A stretch of DNA of 64,000 nt, taken from contig DASXEB010000017.1 of the NCBI GenBank assembly GCA_036490335.1, forward strand, positions 437,340 to 501,339. Direction: 5' to 3'. The DNA is from Palsa-1392 sp036490335 (lineage in GTDB: Bacteria; Verrucomicrobiota; Verrucomicrobiia; Chthoniobacterales; UBA10450). The notes below the pieces were generated by a model, which saw only the letters and a program-made list of their open reading frames with translations, ran no database searches and was not told where the DNA came from. Made by a program: the position numbers and the translations under genes. Positions 27,086 to 36,866 of this stretch are shown one piece after another (the first letter of the stretch is position 1; every line of letters begins with the position of its first letter).

Positions 27086-28069
27086 TCAGTCCGCGAAAGT
27101 GCGAAACCAGCGGTAAGGAAAAACGTCGCCCGGGCAATCGGTCGGCCAGCGCGGCGGATTCATCTCACGATGCGGCCGGACCGGGATTTCGCGGCCGGCG
27201 ACTTTGCCGCAGCGCGCGCGCAGATAGCGGATCAACTCCTCGGCCGAGGCGAGCTGGGCGTGGGTCGGCTGGTCGCGATTAAAATCGCCGACGAGGCAGA
27301 TGCCTAACGAGATGCTGTTGAGATAATCGCTGTGCACGTGGCCGCCGTTGATCTGTCGCGTCCAACGATTGCCGACTTCGATTTCGCCATCGCCCGAGGA
27401 GGTGCCGTTGCCGATCACGAAATGGTAGGCGAGGCCGTTCGGCATCCGGCGAACGTGGCGGTGGTAGTAATCGAAGATGCGGGCGTTGCCCTGCCGCGTG
27501 CCGCTGTTGTGCACGATGATGAAGCGCCAGCGCTCGCGCAAAACGGGCGCGCGGTCGATCGCGCTCCGGACGGAGCGGGTGAGATAAGTGTAATGCCGCG
27601 CGAAGAGATGAAAGGGCAGGAGCGAAAAGCCGCGCGGTTTTTCGTAGCCGGATTTTTGCACGACGACCTGGGCCGGCATGGAGGAAGCGGCTGGAGTCGG
27701 CGCGGGTTGAATCGGAATCGTGCGCGACGGAGGCGATTCGTTAGGCCGAACGCGTTCGCGAATTACGGCGCGCGCGGTCGGCGAAGGTTTTTCGATTGTT
27801 GGCTCAGGCGTTTCTTCTTCCTCCGCCTTGGGCGGCGGGGTGGGCGATTTCTTTTTCTTCGGCGGATGTCTGGCCGGTTTCGGTTTGTGACGCGGCGTGG
27901 CCGATTCTTCCGGCGTCGGCGTCGGCACGGTTTGCATTCGCTCGCGCGCCTTCAAAAAAAGCTGGCGCTTTTCTTCGTCTGTCAGGTCGGGCATTGTCGC
28001 CGAACTGGCGAAGGCGCCGAAGAGCAAGAGCAAACAAAAACCCGGAACGATGAAACGCGATCGGCTCAA
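27086..28069 (-). CDS. N-acetylmuramoyl-L-alanine amidase (Amidase_2/PGRP type), secreted
   Basis: A 327-residue peptidoglycan amidase. It has a signal peptide (about 1-24), a long Pro/Lys/Glu-rich linker (50-130) and a zinc amidase domain from about residue 180. Zinc ligands are H187 in FIIVHNSGT, H300 in PHREMNP and C312 in DCPG. YHFVIGNG and GICLVGDFN complete the fold. It should cleave the muramyl-L-alanine bond in wall remodelling or recycling in the periplasm. The low-complexity linker may span to the wall. Same strand as, and 15 bases after, the YihY-like gene. Confidence 0.88.
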   Translation of the reverse strand: MSRSRFIVPGFCLLLLFGAFASSATMPDLTDEEKRQLFLKARERMQTVPTPTPEESATPRHKPKPARHPPKKKKSPTPPPKAEEEETPEPTIEKPSPTARAVIRERVRPNESPPSRTIPIQPAPTPAASSMPAQVVVQKSGYEKPRGFSLLPFHLFARHYTYLTRSVRSAIDRAPVLRERWRFIIVHNSGTRQGNARIFDYYHRHVRRMPNGLAYHFVIGNGTSSGDGEIEVGNRWTRQINGGHVHSDYLNSISLGICLVGDFNRDQPTHAQLASAEELIRYLRARCGKVAGREIPVRPHREMNPPRWPTDCPGDVFPYRWFRTFAD

Positions 28070-28084
28070 AGCGCGGCGAGTTTT

Positions 28085-29017
28085 TCAGGCTGGTTGCACG
28101 GCAGCTTCGGGTAAAATGAGTCGCGCGGCGCGCTCGCGTTCGCGTTCGCGGCGCAGAATCGCGTTCAATTTTCCGCCGAGCAAAAGGAGCAGGCAGGTCA
28201 GATACATCCAGGTCAGGAGCATGATGATCGAGGCGAGGGCGAGGTAAGTCGGGTTGTAGCGATCGTAGCGCGCGACGTAAACCTGGAAGAGTTTTGTGAC
28301 CGTGATCCAGCCTAACGAAAAGAAAATCGCGCCCGGCAGCGCCTGGCGGATGGTGAGGTAATTTTCCGGCAGGAGGAGATAGAGCGCGAGGGCAAGGATG
28401 ACGAGCGCGATCGCGGTCAGCGGGAGATTGAGCGCGGCGACCCATTCCTGGAGCGGGATGCGGAGTTGGAAATTCACTTCCGCGATGCCGGCAAGGCTTT
28501 CGCCGAAAACGGTGATATTAAACGCAAGCAGAATCGTAATACCGAACCAAAAAAGGAGCAGGAAAGAGATGATGTATTTCGACCACCAGCTGCGCGTGGC
28601 GCGCACGCCGTGGGTATGACTGAGCGCGCGCGAAATGGTCGAGATGAAAAGCGTCCCGAGATAAATCCCGAGAATAATGCCGGCGGTCGCGAGTGCGCCG
28701 TTGTTGCCCGTCACGATGACGTTGGCGACGATCGTGTCGAGAATTTGCTGCACCTTCGGATCGGGCGGGAGAAACGACCGGACGACGCCGAGCATGGTGT
28801 GGAGTTTCGCCGGATCGGTCCCAAAAAGGCTAAGGAGATGCCAGAGAAAAAGCATCCCCGGCGCGAGGGTGAAAAGCATTTGGTAAGCCATCTGCGCAGA
28901 GAGCCCCATCGTCTCGTCGGTCGCGGTTTCGTAGATGAGCTTGCGCACGACGCGTCCGATCAACTGCAGCTTCTTCATCGTCGTGAGAAGTTTACTTTGC
29001 CGTTCGTGGAATTCCAT
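28085..29017 (-). CDS. YihY/BrkB-family membrane protein
   Basis: A 310-residue inner-membrane protein with about six helices. It matches the YihY (formerly RNase BN) family: a cytoplasmic N-terminus, AYQMLFTLAPGMLFLWHL, then IILGIYLGTLFISTISRALSH and a C-terminal PGAIFFSLGWITVTKLFQVYVARYD-like segment with conserved Y-R-YNPTYLALASI. Function is unknown, and transport or envelope roles are suggested for the family. It ends with a basic Arg/Glu tail. It is divergent from the MGDG-synthase-like gene across 25 bases that contain a 9-mer ending at its ATG. Confidence 0.85.
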   Translation of the reverse strand: MEFHERQSKLLTTMKKLQLIGRVVRKLIYETATDETMGLSAQMAYQMLFTLAPGMLFLWHLLSLFGTDPAKLHTMLGVVRSFLPPDPKVQQILDTIVANVIVTGNNGALATAGIILGIYLGTLFISTISRALSHTHGVRATRSWWSKYIISFLLLFWFGITILLAFNITVFGESLAGIAEVNFQLRIPLQEWVAALNLPLTAIALVILALALYLLLPENYLTIRQALPGAIFFSLGWITVTKLFQVYVARYDRYNPTYLALASIIMLLTWMYLTCLLLLLGGKLNAILRRERERERAARLILPEAAVQPA

Positions 29018-29042
29018 TAAACTCTGCCGACTTGCCTAACGA

Positions 29043-30149
29043 ATGCGCAAACGCATCCTGATTCTGACGGCCGGTTTTGGCGAAGGACACAACGCAGCCG
29101 CGCGCGGCATCGCTGCGGGGCTTGCCGCGGTCGCGCCCCAAACCGCCGAGGTCGAGCTGCACGATCTCTTCGCGGAAACGTACGGCCTAACGAATGATTG
29201 GGCGCGCCAGATCTATCTCACGCTGATCAATCGCGCGCCGCGCGCCTGGGCATCGATTTACAACTGGATCGACCGGCGCGAGCGCTTCGGCGGCAAGCTC
29301 GCGTTTCTTTTCCAACTGAAAAAACGGCTGCGCGAATTGCTCGCGCGCTTCGAGCCCGATGTCGTCGTCTCGGTTTATCCCGCCTATCCGCATTTGCTCG
29401 AGGAGATCGTCGGCGCTACGCCGGCAAGATTTCGCCGCGTCGTTTGCATTACCGATTCGCTCACGATTAACACGATCTGGTTTCGGGTCGCGACCGACTT
29501 GTTTTTTTTGCCTAACGAACAATCGGCGGAAGTTTTGCGCGCGGCCGGCGTGCCGAACGATCGCCTGCACGTGACCGGTTTCCCGGTCAGCCCGGTTTTC
29601 GTGCAACTCGGCGAGCTGCGTCAGGCGCCCTCGCGCGCTTACGGCCGCCGGATTCTTTACATGCTCAACGCCGGCCGCGTCATCGTGCCGGAAATTATTC
29701 ACCGTCTCGCGCAAATCCCGAATTCGCGCCTAACGATCACAGTTGGCCGCAACAAACGTTTGCGCAAAGCGGTCGAAACTCTGAACAAAACCGCCGCGCG
29801 AAAATTCGAGATTGTCGGCTGGAGCGATCAACTCCCGCGGCTCATGCTCGAAAGCCACCTTCTCATCAGCAAAGCCGGCGGCGCGACCGTGCAGGAAACC
29901 ATCGCCGCGCGCTGCCCGATGATCGTCAACCAAATCGTCCCGGGCCAGGAAGAAGGAAACGCGCGTCTGCTCGAGACGACCGGCTGCGGAGTCATCGCGA
30001 CCGAAGCAGACGCGATCGTCGGCGCAGTCGAAGCGGCGTTCGCCGACGACGCGCGATTGTGGCGCGAATGGTCGGAGAATATTTCCCGGCTGAGCCGACC
30101 CGCGGCCTCGCTCGAGATCGCCGAACAATTGCTCGCGCTCGCGAATTAA
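29043..30149 (+). CDS. MGDG synthase/MurG-like (GT28) glycosyltransferase
   Basis: A 368-residue GT-B enzyme. The N-terminus ILTAGFGEGHNAAARGIAAG is the MGDG-synthase N-terminal motif, and the C-terminal half has GWSDQLPRLMLESHLLISKAGGATVQE, as in UgtP and MurG donor-binding domains. It should transfer a sugar to a diacylglycerol-type or other lipid acceptor at the membrane. The sugar is not determinable. The ATG directly follows a 9-mer copy (29034-29042), and further copies lie at 29185, 29510 and 29728. Confidence 0.82.
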   Translation: MRKRILILTAGFGEGHNAAARGIAAGLAAVAPQTAEVELHDLFAETYGLTNDWARQIYLTLINRAPRAWASIYNWIDRRERFGGKLAFLFQLKKRLRELLARFEPDVVVSVYPAYPHLLEEIVGATPARFRRVVCITDSLTINTIWFRVATDLFFLPNEQSAEVLRAAGVPNDRLHVTGFPVSPVFVQLGELRQAPSRAYGRRILYMLNAGRVIVPEIIHRLAQIPNSRLTITVGRNKRLRKAVETLNKTAARKFEIVGWSDQLPRLMLESHLLISKAGGATVQETIAARCPMIVNQIVPGQEEGNARLLETTGCGVIATEADAIVGAVEAAFADDARLWREWSENISRLSRPAASLEIAEQLLALAN

Positions 30150-30166
30150 GCGCGGCGAGCGAGTCG

Positions 30167-30418
30167 TTAGGCGCCGGTTTTCGGCGCGGCCTTTGCGTTC
30201 AAGGCCTCGGTGAATTCCTGCAGACTGGTGACGATTTGCGGCGCTTTCGCGAGCACGGTCGTGGCCAGTTTCTCGGCGTAATCCGGCCGGCGCTGCGACA
30301 TTTCCGAGAGCGCCATCATGACCGCGAGGGCGTTGTTAATCGAGTGCTTGATCTCGCTGAATTTTTTTTGCAGGGCGACGATTTCCTCCTGCGGAATGCT
30401 GTGGCCGGTGTCAGTCAT
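30167..30418 (-). CDS. Small stand-alone HisKA-like protein
   Basis: An 83-residue, mostly helical protein. The segment FSEIKHSINNALAVMMALSE (H25, N28, N29) resembles the H-box of histidine kinase dimerisation domains of the H-x-x-N-N-x-L type, followed by a second helix and an Ala-rich end. No ATPase or receiver domain follows. It could be a phosphotransfer or dimerisation partner, or a degenerate kinase remnant. Start ATG 30418 is chosen because the frame upstream overlaps uvrA in antisense and shows no homology. The stop TAA lies within a 9-mer copy (30164-30172). Confidence 0.6.
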   Translation of the reverse strand: MTDTGHSIPQEEIVALQKKFSEIKHSINNALAVMMALSEMSQRRPDYAEKLATTVLAKAPQIVTSLQEFTEALNAKAAPKTGA

Positions 30419-30484
30419 GTTGGCAAAATCGCTGGAGAAAATGGACCGGTGTGCTTGACTTATAGGTTCGACAAATCCCGTCCG

Positions 30485-33364
30485 ATGCCTGCCAAAGTTA
30501 TCAAGATCAGCGGGGCGCGCCAGCATAATTTGAAGAATCTCCACGTCGAGATTCCGCGCGAAAAACTGGTCGTCATCACCGGCCTGAGCGGCTCGGGCAA
30601 GTCGTCCCTCGCCTTCGACACGCTCTACGCCGAAGGCCAGCGCCGCTACGTCGAAAGCCTCTCGGCCTACGCGCGGCAGTTCCTCGATCAGATGGAAAAA
30701 CCGGAGGTCGATTTCATCGAAGGATTGTCGCCCGCGATCGCGATCGAGCAGCGCACCGCCGGCACGAATCCGCGCTCGATCATCGCGACCACGACGGAAA
30801 TTTACGATTACCTGCGCGTCCTTTTTTCCGCCGTCGGTCAGCCGCACGATCCGGCCACCGGGCAGCCAATTTTCCGTCAAACGGCGCAGCAGATCGTCGA
30901 TCAAATTCTCGCCTACGAACCGGAAACGAAAATCGTTTTGCTCGCGCCGCTCGTGCGCCACGAAGTCGGCGAATTCCGCGACGTGATCGAAAAGATAAAA
31001 CGCGAAGGTTTCGTGCGCGTGCGCGTCGATGGCGAAATCGTCGAGCTCAGTCGTCCGGAGCCGATCCGTTTGAAAAAAAGCGAGCGCCACATGATCGAAG
31101 CGGTGGTCGATCGGCTCATCGTTAGGGAAGGAATTCGTTCGCGGCTGACCGATTCGGTCGAGACCGCATTGAAATGGGGAAACAATCGGCTCCTCGTTCT
31201 CCGCGCGACCGAACACGAACCGGAGTACCAAGAAGTTCGCTATTCGACCGATTACGGAAATCCCGAGACCGACTTCTCGTTAGGCCAACTCACGCCCAAA
31301 CATTTTTCCTTCAACAGTCATCTCGGCGCCTGCCCGGCCTGTCACGGCCTCGGCACCCAGCCGGTGCTCGACCCGGAGTTGATGGTCACCGACCCGACGA
31401 AATCGCTCGCCGAAGGTGCGATCGTGCCGTGGCGCCGCGGGACGAAACGGATGCAGGCCTACTATCGCGGATTGCAAGGCGCGCTCGTTAGGCATTTTCG
31501 TGTCGCAGACAATATTCCCTACGCCGAGCTGCCGGAAAATTTCAAGAAGGCGCTTTTTTTCGGCACCGGCGCGCAGGCAATCGCGCTGAGCAACGGCCAT
31601 GGCGAAACGAAAACCGCCGCGCGTCCCTTCGAAGGTTTGGTGCCGCAGTTGCAGCGACTCTACGAGCAAACCGAAAGCGAATTCACCCGCACGCGCATCC
31701 GCGCTTTCATGAATCGCGCGGTCTGCAAAGTCTGCCACGGCGCGCGGCTCAAGCCGGAAATTCTCGCGGTGACGATTCGCGAGCGAAACGGCCGCGAACA
31801 AAACATCCACCAGTTTTGCGAGCAGACGATCGCGCAGGCGGCGGAGTTCGTCAGGCAAATCGAGCTGCCGGAAAATCAGCGCACAATCGTCTCCGAAGTG
31901 CTCCACGAAATTTCTTCGCGGCTCAATTTTCTCCTCGAAGTCGGTCTCGATTACCTCACCCTCAATCGCGAGAGCGGCACACTTTCCGGCGGCGAAGCGC
32001 AACGCATCCGGCTCGCGACACAAATCGGCGCGGGTCTCGCCGGCGTGCTTTACGTTCTCGACGAGCCGAGCATCGGCCTGCATCAGCGCGACAACGCGCG
32101 GCTCATCGGCACGCTTCGGCGGCTGCGCGATCTGGGAAATTCCGTCATCGTCGTTGAGCACGATGAAGAGACGATCCGCGCCGCCGATCACATTCTCGAT
32201 CTCGGGCCCGGCGCCGGTCCGCGCGGCGGCGAGATCGTGGCCGAGGGTTCGTTAGGCGAAATTCTTCACGCGAAAAATTCGCCGACGGCCGCGTATCTTT
32301 CCGGGCGCTCCCGCATCGCGATTCCGCGGCAGCGGGTCGCGCCGCGCACGCCTGAGGAGTCGAGCGAAGGCTGGCTCACGATCGTCGGCGCGACCGATAA
32401 CAACCTGAAAAATGTCACCGCCAGCTTTCCGTTAGGCTGCCTGACGACCGTGACCGGCGTTTCCGGCAGCGGCAAATCCACCCTTGTCGACGACATTCTG
32501 CGCCGCGCTCTTTTTCGTCATTTCTACAACTCGAAAGACAAGCCGGGCGCACACCGCGCCATCCGCGGCCTCGAGCAAATCGACAAGGCGATCATCATCG
32601 ATCAAAGCGCGATCGGTCGCACCCCGCGCTCGAATCCCGTCACCTACACCGGTGCGTTCACCCCGATCCGCGACCTCTTCGCGCAACTCCCCGCCTCGCG
32701 CGTGCGCGGCTACAGCGCGGGGCGTTTTAGCTTCAACGTCAAAGGCGGCCGCTGCGAAAATTGCCAGGGCGACGGCCTGATCAAAATCGAGATGCATTTT
32801 CTCGCCGACGCCTACGCGGTCTGCGAAGTCTGCCAGGGCAAACGCTACAATCGCGAGACGCTCGAGATCACTTACAAGGGAAAAAATATCGCCGATGTGC
32901 TCGCGATGACGGTCGATGAAGCGTCGAGATTTTTTCGCAACGTGCCGACGCTCGCCGATAAACTAACCGCACTACAGGATGTCGGCCTCGGTTATCTGCG
33001 CCTTGGGCAGGCGGCCACGACGCTCTCCGGGGGCGAAGCGCAACGCGTCAAACTCGCGACTGAGCTGGCGAAAAAAGCGACCGGTCGGACACTTTACATC
33101 CTCGACGAACCGACGACCGGCTTGCACTTTGCCGACATCGAAAAATTGCTCCAGGTCCTGATGAAATTGCGCGACGCGGGCAACACGCTCGTCGTGATCG
33201 AGCACAACCTCGAGATGATCAAATGCGCCGATTGGGTGATCGATCTCGGTCCCGAAGGCGGTGAAGGCGGCGGCCGGATCGTCGCCCGAGGCGCGCCGGA
33301 AGAGATCGCGCACAGCGCGGAAAGTTACACCGGCCGCTATCTGCAGCCATTGTTAGGCAAATGA
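30485..33364 (+). CDS. uvrA: Excinuclease ABC subunit A
   Basis: The DNA-damage sensor of nucleotide excision repair, which works with UvrB. The 959-residue protein has Walker A GLSGSGKSS (K39), the insertion and zinc modules (CPACHGLGTQ, CKVCHGARLKPE, CENCQGDGLIKIEM with CEVCQGKRYNRETL), two ABC signatures (TLSGGEAQRI and TLSGGEAQRV) and a second Walker A GVSGSGKST near residue 658. The frame is open upstream to 30059, but ATG 30485 begins the family N-terminus MPAKVIKISGARQHNLKN. Exact 9-mers at 31277, 31485 and 32249. It overlaps the TPR gene by ATGA. Confidence 0.97.
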   Translation: MPAKVIKISGARQHNLKNLHVEIPREKLVVITGLSGSGKSSLAFDTLYAEGQRRYVESLSAYARQFLDQMEKPEVDFIEGLSPAIAIEQRTAGTNPRSIIATTTEIYDYLRVLFSAVGQPHDPATGQPIFRQTAQQIVDQILAYEPETKIVLLAPLVRHEVGEFRDVIEKIKREGFVRVRVDGEIVELSRPEPIRLKKSERHMIEAVVDRLIVREGIRSRLTDSVETALKWGNNRLLVLRATEHEPEYQEVRYSTDYGNPETDFSLGQLTPKHFSFNSHLGACPACHGLGTQPVLDPELMVTDPTKSLAEGAIVPWRRGTKRMQAYYRGLQGALVRHFRVADNIPYAELPENFKKALFFGTGAQAIALSNGHGETKTAARPFEGLVPQLQRLYEQTESEFTRTRIRAFMNRAVCKVCHGARLKPEILAVTIRERNGREQNIHQFCEQTIAQAAEFVRQIELPENQRTIVSEVLHEISSRLNFLLEVGLDYLTLNRESGTLSGGEAQRIRLATQIGAGLAGVLYVLDEPSIGLHQRDNARLIGTLRRLRDLGNSVIVVEHDEETIRAADHILDLGPGAGPRGGEIVAEGSLGEILHAKNSPTAAYLSGRSRIAIPRQRVAPRTPEESSEGWLTIVGATDNNLKNVTASFPLGCLTTVTGVSGSGKSTLVDDILRRALFRHFYNSKDKPGAHRAIRGLEQIDKAIIIDQSAIGRTPRSNPVTYTGAFTPIRDLFAQLPASRVRGYSAGRFSFNVKGGRCENCQGDGLIKIEMHFLADAYAVCEVCQGKRYNRETLEITYKGKNIADVLAMTVDEASRFFRNVPTLADKLTALQDVGLGYLRLGQAATTLSGGEAQRVKLATELAKKATGRTLYILDEPTTGLHFADIEKLLQVLMKLRDAGNTLVVIEHNLEMIKCADWVIDLGPEGGEGGGRIVARGAPEEIAHSAESYTGRYLQPLLGK

Positions 33365-35799
33365 AAATCGTTCTCGCCCTGGCCGCACTTTCGCTTGCCG
33401 GTTCGTTAGGCGCGACCACCATCGAAGACGCTTTGCGCCCGCTCGATCAAGGCGCGCCCGAAGTCGCGGTTGTGCGTTTGCAGGAGCTGCTCGGTCAACG
33501 TCCGCCCCCGCGCGTCGCCGCCATGATCCGGGCGAAATTGGGTCAAGCGCTGGTCGAAACCGGGCACGCATCGGACGCGCTCCAGGATCTCGATCTTCCC
33601 GGCCTGATGGTTTCGGGCGAGGCGAGTTTTTGGCGCGCGCAGGCGTTCGCTGCGCTCGATCGCTGGCCCGAAGCGCTCGCCGTTTACCAGCAAGTTGCCG
33701 CGCGTTCGAGTGAGCCGTTGCACGCCGACGCCATCTTCGGCGAGGCGCAATGTTTCCGCGCGCTCGGGCAGCGCGATCAGGCGGCGCATTTGTTTGACGG
33801 CTTGCGCGGGAATCCGCGCTGGCGAGTTTCGGCATCGTTAGGCCTGGCCGATCTCCGGATCGATCGCGGCGATCTTGCGGGGGCCGATCGCGTTCTGCGC
33901 GAGATCCGGCCGGAACGTCTCGCCGATCGCAACGAGCGTCGTTATCTCTTCGGCCGAATCCATCTCGCGCAGCACGATTACGCGCGCGCGATTCAAATCT
34001 GGTCGGTCCTTTTGCAGAAACCGGAAAGCGTTTCGCATTCCTTGCTGATCGCGACTTTGTTTGGAATTGCGGACGCGCATCTCGGAGCGAAAACGCCGGA
34101 GGAAGGCGACGACGTGCTCGAGGAATTTATCGATCATCATCCGGCCGACGACGCGTTGCCGGCGGTTTTCGAAAAACTCGACGCCGTTTATCGGGCCGAA
34201 CAAAAACCGTCGCCTAACGAACTCGAAAAGTGGGCGCGCGATCGAGCCGAACCGCGCCGCGCTCTCGCGCAATGGTATCTGGCGCAAAATCAATTGCGCG
34301 CCGGCGATCGCGAAGGCGCCTTCGCGACCTTGCTGCAATTGCGCGGGAGCCCGGTGCGACTGCCGTCGTTAGGCGAGGCGTATCTCGAGCTGGCGCGCTT
34401 TTTTCTCGAACGCCATCAATGGGACGCGGCGATCGCGACGGCGGAAGAAGCCGGCCGGCAGAATGCAGATGCGAATTTCGCCGCCCGCGTCGCGTGGCTG
34501 ATCGCGCAGGCAAATTATCGCGCCAGCCGGCTCGAGAAGGCGGCGACGATTTTCGATCAGATCGCGAAAACTTCGCCGGCCTGGACGAGCGAGGCGCTGT
34601 TCAACGCCGCGCTTTGCTGGCTGCGGCTCGATCAAGCGCAAAAATTTTCGAGCGATTATCGATTGATCAGCAACGATCCGGCGAAGCGCGAAACCGAAGG
34701 TGAATTGCTGCTCGAGGAAGGCACGTTACAGGCCGGGCAAGGCAGGTCGCAAGCCGCGGCTTCGTTTCAAAAATTTATCCATGATTTCCCCGACAGCCCG
34801 CGCCTCGCGGAAGCCTGGGTCGCGCTCGCCGAGCTCGCCTACCACGCGCGCAAACCTGATCTCGAGGCCGCGCGCACCGATCTCGCGCGGGCGCGCGCGG
34901 CCCATCCAAGCGCGGCGGCGAGCGAGCGCGCCGACTATCTCAACATCTGGCTGGAGGACGCCGCGCCTGCGCCTAACGAGTCGCGGGTCGTGACGGCGGC
35001 GAGCGTTTTTCTGCAGCAGCATCCGTCGTCGAAGTTCATTCCCGAGGTGCGGATGAAATTGGCTGAAGCGTATTTTCGTCTCCAGGATTTCGCGAATGCA
35101 CAGACGCAATTTGAATTGATCGCGCAGCAAAATCCCGGCGCGCCGCTGGCCGAGAAAGCGCTCTTTTTCGCTGCGCGCTCGGCCATGTCGAGCATGGGCG
35201 CGGACGCGCTCGATCACGCGCTCGCGCTTTTCGATCAGGTCGGAAAATTAAACGGCGATTTGAAATGGGCGGCGCGCAACGAGCAGGCCGCGATCGAGCG
35301 GCGGCTGGGCAAGCCTAACGATGCGCTCGCGATCTATGACGAGGTGCTGAAAAATCCCGCGAAACCGGCCGATCGGCGCGAGGCGCTTTGCGGCAAAGGC
35401 GACGTGCTTTACGAAATGGGCGCGGCTGATCCGCAAAATTATCGGCGCGCGATCGAGCTCTACGATCAGCTCGCGCAGGATCCCGGCGTGCCGGCGCATT
35501 GGCGCAATCAGGCGGAATTCAAGAAAGGCAAAGCGCTCGAAAAATTGAACAACAAACCGGCCGCGCTCACGACCTATTACGGCGTGATCGAAGCTGGCGC
35601 GGAGCCGGCGCGCGAGCACGAATTTTTCTGGTTTTACAAGGCCGGTTTCAACGCCGCGCATTTGCTTGAGGAAGCGAGCGACTGGAAATCGGCCGGCGCG
35701 GTTTACCGTCAGCTCGCGGCGGCCGGCGGGGCGCGGAGCGACGAAGCGAAAGCGCGATTAACCCAGCTTCGCCTCGAGCATTTTCTTTGGGACGAATAA
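33361..35799 (+). CDS. Large exported TPR-repeat protein
   Basis: An 812-residue protein with a signal peptide (MKIVLALAALSLAGSLGA) and helical tetratricopeptide-type repeats throughout (for example WPEALAVYQQVAARS, QRDQAAHLFDGLRG, DFANAQTQFELIAQQNPGAP, DWKSAGAVYRQLAAAGG). It resembles the periplasmic YbgF/BamD-type and bacterial TPR scaffolds, which assemble envelope complexes. It is coupled to uvrA by a 4-base overlap, but no functional link is evident. It carries six exact 9-mer copies (33403, 33835, 34212, 34366, 34971, 35313), encoding SLG and PN[ED] in the repeats and even in the signal peptide. Confidence 0.75.
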   Translation: MKIVLALAALSLAGSLGATTIEDALRPLDQGAPEVAVVRLQELLGQRPPPRVAAMIRAKLGQALVETGHASDALQDLDLPGLMVSGEASFWRAQAFAALDRWPEALAVYQQVAARSSEPLHADAIFGEAQCFRALGQRDQAAHLFDGLRGNPRWRVSASLGLADLRIDRGDLAGADRVLREIRPERLADRNERRYLFGRIHLAQHDYARAIQIWSVLLQKPESVSHSLLIATLFGIADAHLGAKTPEEGDDVLEEFIDHHPADDALPAVFEKLDAVYRAEQKPSPNELEKWARDRAEPRRALAQWYLAQNQLRAGDREGAFATLLQLRGSPVRLPSLGEAYLELARFFLERHQWDAAIATAEEAGRQNADANFAARVAWLIAQANYRASRLEKAATIFDQIAKTSPAWTSEALFNAALCWLRLDQAQKFSSDYRLISNDPAKRETEGELLLEEGTLQAGQGRSQAAASFQKFIHDFPDSPRLAEAWVALAELAYHARKPDLEAARTDLARARAAHPSAAASERADYLNIWLEDAAPAPNESRVVTAASVFLQQHPSSKFIPEVRMKLAEAYFRLQDFANAQTQFELIAQQNPGAPLAEKALFFAARSAMSSMGADALDHALALFDQVGKLNGDLKWAARNEQAAIERRLGKPNDALAIYDEVLKNPAKPADRREALCGKGDVLYEMGAADPQNYRRAIELYDQLAQDPGVPAHWRNQAEFKKGKALEKLNNKPAALTTYYGVIEAGAEPAREHEFFWFYKAGFNAAHLLEEASDWKSAGAVYRQLAAAGGARSDEAKARLTQLRLEHFLWDE

Positions 35800-35823
35800 C
35801 GAATCCGGCTCGCCAGGCATTCG

Positions 35824-36825
35824 TTAGGCTTCCTCGCTCAGCCACGGCATCAGACGCCGCAGCCGTTCGCCGACTTCCTCGATCGGTGCGCGTTTTCCGC
35901 GCTCGAGCAACCGCCGATAACGACGCTGTCCCGTCGCGGTTTCGCGCAGCCAGTCGCGCGCGAATTTTCCCTGACGAATTTTGCCTAACGACTCCCGCAT
36001 GCGCGCGCGCACGCTCTCATCGATGATCTGCGGCCCGACCGTGATGTCGCCCCATTTCGCGGTCTCGGAAATGCGCTCGCGCATACCCGCGATGCCGGCG
36101 CGATGCATCAGGTCGACGATGAATTTCAATTCGTGGAGACATTCGAAGTAAGCCATTTCCGGCTGGTAACCGGCCTCGACCAGCGTCTCGAAACCGGCCT
36201 GGACGAGCGCGCTCATTCCGCCGCACAAAACGGCCTGCTCGGCGAACAAGTCGGCTTCGGTTTCCTCGGCAAAAGTGGTCTCGATAATGCCAGCGCGGCC
36301 GCCGCCGATCGCCTTCGCGTAGGCGAGCGCGAGGGTGCGCGCGCGGCCCGTCGCGCCCTGTTGAATCGCGAAAACGCAGGGCACGCCTTTGCCTTCGACA
36401 AACTGCGCGCGGACCATCGGGCCAAGGCCTTTTGGCGCGACCATGACGACGTCGACGTCGTTAGGCGGAACGATTTCGCGATAGTGGATCGCGAAGCCGT
36501 GCGCAAAAAGCAGCATCTGTCCGGCGCGCAGCGCGGGCGCGATCTCGGCGCGATAAATCGCGGCCATTTTCGTGTCCGGCAGCGCGAGAAAAATCACATC
36601 GGCGCGGCGGACGGCGTTTGTCGTTGTCGTTAGGCGCAAACCGGCCTTGCGCGCGCGGGCTCGCGATCGGCTCTTCGCGGGCAGGCCGACGATGACGGCG
36701 ACGCCGCTGTCGCGAAGGTTGAGCGCGTGCGCCGAGCCTTGCGCGCCGTAGCCGATGACGGCGCAGGTTTTATCGAGCAGCGGCCGAAGGTCGACTTCCT
36801 TGTCGGTAAGAATTTTCGCAGCCAT
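35824..36825 (-). CDS. ilvC: Ketol-acid reductoisomerase (class I)
   Basis: IlvC performs the isomerisation and NADPH-dependent reduction step of valine, leucine and isoleucine synthesis. Start ATG 36825 gives 333 residues, the class I length. An in-frame ATG 15 codons upstream lacks support. Motifs are the Rossmann loop VIGYGAQGSAHALNLRDSG, AHGFAIHY, MVAPKGLGPMVR, the metal-binding AEETEADLFAEQAVLCGG and the end-helical TGQRRY. The stop TAA is provided by a 9-mer copy (35821-35829). No other ilv gene is adjacent. Confidence 0.95.
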   Translation of the reverse strand: MAAKILTDKEVDLRPLLDKTCAVIGYGAQGSAHALNLRDSGVAVIVGLPAKSRSRARARKAGLRLTTTTNAVRRADVIFLALPDTKMAAIYRAEIAPALRAGQMLLFAHGFAIHYREIVPPNDVDVVMVAPKGLGPMVRAQFVEGKGVPCVFAIQQGATGRARTLALAYAKAIGGGRAGIIETTFAEETEADLFAEQAVLCGGMSALVQAGFETLVEAGYQPEMAYFECLHELKFIVDLMHRAGIAGMRERISETAKWGDITVGPQIIDESVRARMRESLGKIRQGKFARDWLRETATGQRRYRRLLERGKRAPIEEVGERLRRLMPWLSEEA

Positions 36826-36866
36826 ACGCGCCCGAGCCGCCGATGGTAATGGCGCGGGCGGCGCTG

